DNA of 64,000 nt, taken from the NCBI GenBank assembly GCA_964403075.1, contig CAYOEV010000012.1:1-64000 (forward strand). The letters are read 5' to 3'. How positions within the stretch are numbered: position 1 is the stretch's first letter; every line of letters starts with the position of its first letter. This document shows positions 61,471 through 64,000 of this stretch, one piece after another. The stretch is from CAYOEV01 sp964403075. Its GTDB lineage: Bacteria > Bacteroidota > Bacteroidia > Cytophagales > Cyclobacteriaceae. The notes beneath the pieces are model-generated. The model had not been told where the DNA came from, ran no database searches, and saw only the letters and a list, made by a program, of their open reading frames with translations. The translations under genes and the position numbers were made by a program.

Positions 61471-62713
61471 ATTGCTTGATTTTCCGATAAAGTGTACGCT
61501 CACTAATGCCCAAATCCTGTGCAGCATGCTTCCTCTTGTTGTTGTTCTTTTGCAATGCACGGCGTATCATCTCCTTTTCCTTTTTTTCGAGAGACAGTGA
61601 TTCATCCTCGTCTTCCTCATGGACAATGTCTTCTACCTCCAGGTAGTCGTCCTCTCCACGGCGACTATCTATGAGTAAAGGTTGATCTTTACTGATTGCT
61701 TCATCCACTGAATCAGAAACCACGTCGTTGTACAAGGATTCGTTTTCCTTCAGTATTTCAAGACCTTCCTTGGTTTCGCCCTGAATGATTTTAGCTACCA
61801 ACGACTTCATGTCTGCCATGTCCTTTTTAAGATCGAAAAGCACTTTGTACAAGAGGTCACGTTCGCTCATGTCCTGCTGCCCGGGTTTTTCTGCCAGGGT
61901 GGGTAGTCGTGAGGCGTCCTTAGGTAAATAGCCAGCCAGGGTGGACTTGTCTATTTCGCGCCTCATTTCCAAAATATTCATCTGTTGCACCAGATTGCGC
62001 AACTGACGAATGTTCCCGGGAAATCGATACGATAAAATAGACTGCTGGGCCTCTGCAGTCAACGTCAATGGCTGGTTGCGGTATTTTTCCGATTCGTCCG
62101 ACGCAAATTTTCTGAATAGCAAGAGTACATCCGTGTCCCTTTCTCGCAACGCCGGCACATATATGGGCACCGTACTTAAACGATAATACAGGTCTTCCCT
62201 AAATTTTCCCCGATTGACGGCATCCAACAGGTTCACGTTCGTAGCCGCAATCACACGAACATCAGTCTTTTGTACCTTGGAAGAACCCACTTTGATAAAC
62301 TCGCCATTTTCAAGTACGCGTAGTAAACGCGACTGCGTGGAAAAAGGCATTTCTCCAATTTCGTCCAGGAATATGGTTCCGCCGTTGGTGACTTCAAAGT
62401 AGCCCTTGCGTGACTCGTGTGCCCCGGTGAAAGCCCCTTTTTCGTGGCCAAATAGCTCAGAATCAATGGTGCCTTCCGGAATAGCTCCACAGTTAATGGC
62501 GATAAACTGGCCGTGCTTTCTGGGAGATAACTGATGAATTATTTTGGAGAATGACTCTTTACCTACTCCGCTTTCTCCGGATATCAATACCGTCATCTCT
62601 GTGGGTCCTACTTGTAGCGCTACCCGTAGTGCATGGGTCAGTCGGTCGGAGTTGCCGATGATGTCAAAGCGCTGCTTGATGCTCAGTATGTCCTGTGTGG
62701 TTATTTTATTCAT
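61451..62713 (-). CDS. Sigma-54-dependent transcriptional activator without receiver domain
   Basis: A 420-residue bacterial enhancer-binding protein. The AAA+ domain (about 18-250) has Walker A GESGVGKE (46-53), the sigma-54-contacting GAFTGA (93-98) and Walker B GGTIFLDE (111-118). A helical linker with an acidic stretch follows, and the C-terminal Fis-type helix-turn-helix has RKHAAQDLGISERTLYRKI. No receiver or sensor domain precedes the AAA+ domain, so activity must be set by expression or partner proteins. It starts one base after the miaB stop and overlaps lptE. Confidence 0.93.
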   Translation of the reverse strand: MNKITTQDILSIKQRFDIIGNSDRLTHALRVALQVGPTEMTVLISGESGVGKESFSKIIHQLSPRKHGQFIAINCGAIPEGTIDSELFGHEKGAFTGAHESRKGYFEVTNGGTIFLDEIGEMPFSTQSRLLRVLENGEFIKVGSSKVQKTDVRVIAATNVNLLDAVNRGKFREDLYYRLSTVPIYVPALRERDTDVLLLFRKFASDESEKYRNQPLTLTAEAQQSILSYRFPGNIRQLRNLVQQMNILEMRREIDKSTLAGYLPKDASRLPTLAEKPGQQDMSERDLLYKVLFDLKKDMADMKSLVAKIIQGETKEGLEILKENESLYNDVVSDSVDEAISKDQPLLIDSRRGEDDYLEVEDIVHEEDEDESLSLEKKEKEMIRRALQKNNNKRKHAAQDLGISERTLYRKIKQYEIEKD

Positions 62714-62714
62714 G

Positions 62715-64000
62715 TCAGGAAACTACCCTTCCGAATAAGGTGGCGGTTGAGCAATCGTGTATTTTGACGTTCACATAGGTGCCTTTGGGATAGTTTCCTT
62801 CAAAGATAACTACCTTGTTTGCACTGTTGCGGCCTTGAAACTGGGTCGCAGATCGCTTACTGGGGCCTTCAATTAACACCCGAAATGTTTGTCCAATAGC
62901 TCGTTGATTGCGTTCGAGTGAGAGCATACGCTGCCGATCGATAATTTCCTGTAACCTTCGCTTTTTTACTGTTAAAGGAATATCATCGGCATATTGTTTA
63001 GCGGCCAATGTACCGGGCCTTTCGGAATAAAAAAACATGTAGGAAAAGTCGTACTTTACGTAATCCATCAAACTCAGCGTATCCCGATGTTCTGCTTCTG
63101 TTTCTGAACAAAAGCCGGCGATCATGTCTGAACTGATGCCGCAATCTTCGCCTAGTATGTGTCTGATGGCAGCCACCCGCTCCATGTACCAATCGCGGTC
63201 GTAAGTCCTATTCATGAGGGCCAGTACCCGTGAATTGCCGCTCTGTGCTGGTAAATGGATGTATTTACAGATGTTGGCATGCGCTTTCATCGTATGCAGC
63301 ACCTCATCGGTAATGTCCTTGGGGTGAGAGGTGGAAAAGCGCACCCGCAAATCGGGATGAATGGAGGCTACTCGCTGGAGCAATCCGGCAAAGTTGATGA
63401 CTTCCACTGCGTCGGGGAGCCGCTTTTCTAAGCGTGCTTTATTATTTTCCAGGGGAGACCATTTGTAAGAATCTACGTTTTGTCCAAGTAGCGTCACTTC
63501 GCGATAACCTTGGTCAAACAATTCCTGTGCTTCCCTCACGATGGATTCAGGATCGCGACTGCGCTCGCGGCCACGGGTAAATGGGACTACGCAAAACGAA
63601 CACATGTTGTCGCATCCGCGCATGATGGAAATAAAGGCGGTCACACCATTGGAGTTGAGGCGAACAGGGGAGATGTCGGCGTAGGTTTCTTCTCTTGAGA
63701 GGAAGGTATTTATACCACGTGATCCTTCATCAGCTTCCTTCACCAGCTTGGGCAGGTCTCGATAAGCATCCGGACCTACTACCAGGTCCACAATCTTTTC
63801 TTCTTCCAGAAATTTTGCTTTCAACCGCTCGGCCATACAGCCCAGCACACCTATCGTCATTTCTGGACGGTGTTTTTTTAAACCATTGAAATGATTGAGT
63901 CGATTCCGGACAGTTTGTTCGGCTTTTTCCCGTATCGAACACGTATTGATCAATACCACATCTGCATCCTCGGCTTTAGAAGTGGTTCCGAAACCCTCTT
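62715..64000 (-). CDS. miaB: tRNA-2-methylthio-N6-dimethylallyladenosine synthase MiaB (5' part beyond the window)
   Basis: A radical-SAM methylthiotransferase that adds the methylthio group to i6A37 in tRNAs reading UNN codons. The N-terminal UPF0004 domain has INTCSIREKA and GVLGCMAERLK, the radical-SAM site is GCDNMCSFC (C-x3-C-x2-C), and the C-terminal TRAM domain is present. The frame stays open to base 64000 and reads through a GTG at 63959, which is internal; the true start is outside the window. Its product modifies tRNA, and the downstream envelope genes share its operon. Confidence 0.95.
   Translation of the reverse strand, partial: EGFGTTSKAEDADVVLINTCSIREKAEQTVRNRLNHFNGLKKHRPEMTIGVLGCMAERLKAKFLEEEKIVDLVVGPDAYRDLPKLVKEADEGSRGINTFLSREETYADISPVRLNSNGVTAFISIMRGCDNMCSFCVVPFTRGRERSRDPESIVREAQELFDQGYREVTLLGQNVDSYKWSPLENNKARLEKRLPDAVEVINFAGLLQRVASIHPDLRVRFSTSHPKDITDEVLHTMKAHANICKYIHLPAQSGNSRVLALMNRTYDRDWYMERVAAIRHILGEDCGISSDMIAGFCSETEAEHRDTLSLMDYVKYDFSYMFFYSERPGTLAAKQYADDIPLTVKKRRLQEIIDRQRMLSLERNQRAIGQTFRVLIEGPSKRSATQFQGRNSANKVVIFEGNYPKGTYVNVKIHDCSTATLFGRVVS

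Overview
The window looks like a chromosomal segment of a Bacteroidota bacterium, most likely of the order Cytophagales. The phylum call rests on: a 7-8 base TAnnTTTG-type -7 promoter element; a STN-type TonB-dependent receptor with a DUF4249 lipoprotein; the fused CcoN-CcoO oxidase subunit with a single-heme CcoP; the miaB / sigma-54 activator / lptE / TPR protein / secG gene order; and the general scarcity of Shine-Dalgarno sequences. The order is inference. I see no insertion sequence, prophage, CRISPR array or rRNA operon. The left edge cuts an initiator tRNA and the right edge cuts miaB.

Region 1 (0-16 kb) is a micro-aerobic respiration island read almost entirely on the minus strand: a UspA protein, ccoI, ccoS, ccoNO (fused), ccoQ, ccoP, ccoG, ccoH (fixH), a TauE/SafE-type (DsbD_2) membrane protein, hemN and two tandem-domain UspA proteins. 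ccoS (57 aa) and ccoQ (59 aa) are short genes found by reading the gaps. Facing the cluster on the plus strand is a PAS histidine kinase that aligns without gaps to the FixL heme-PAS region, overlapping a response regulator in which a receiver domain is fused to a CRP/FNR-type DNA-binding protein. Four FNR-like palindromes (TGAT-N4-ATCA) lie before minus-strand transcription units: usp (13579), ccoS (10627), usp (3115) and a YceI/porin operon (19441). Two of them sit the same 23 bases upstream of a Bacteroidota -7 element. I propose that this kinase/regulator pair and the four operators form one local low-oxygen regulon.

Region 2 (16-36 kb) holds: the YceI-porin-YceI envelope genes with an intrinsic terminator that fixes a start codon; a TerB/FHA-like/ABCG fusion transporter; an FMN glutamate-synthase-type protein; a PBP4-type carboxypeptidase; a CPA1 antiporter followed by a bacterial GOLPH3-family protein; a two-TM potassium channel; a DEDDh exonuclease; the replicative helicase dnaB; an MDR oxidoreductase; and an M20 peptidase.

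Region 3 (36-55 kb) carries: a TonB-type protein; an MpaB-like oxygenase with an inverted repeat before it; an etfBA / bifunctional nuclease / nucleoside transporter operon; a three-gene outer-membrane operon linked by 4-base overlaps (receptor, plug-like protein, DUF4249 lipoprotein); pckA; a sodium:solute symporter divergent from an OPT transporter; and a TPR histidine kinase.

Region 4 (55-64 kb) has a TPM-domain pair, groESL with a strong terminator and a non-CIRCE palindrome cluster upstream, and the miaB / sigma-54 activator / lptE / TPR / secG envelope-biogenesis operon. Most of the window is housekeeping and envelope biology; the most distinctive feature is the proposed oxygen-responsive regulon.
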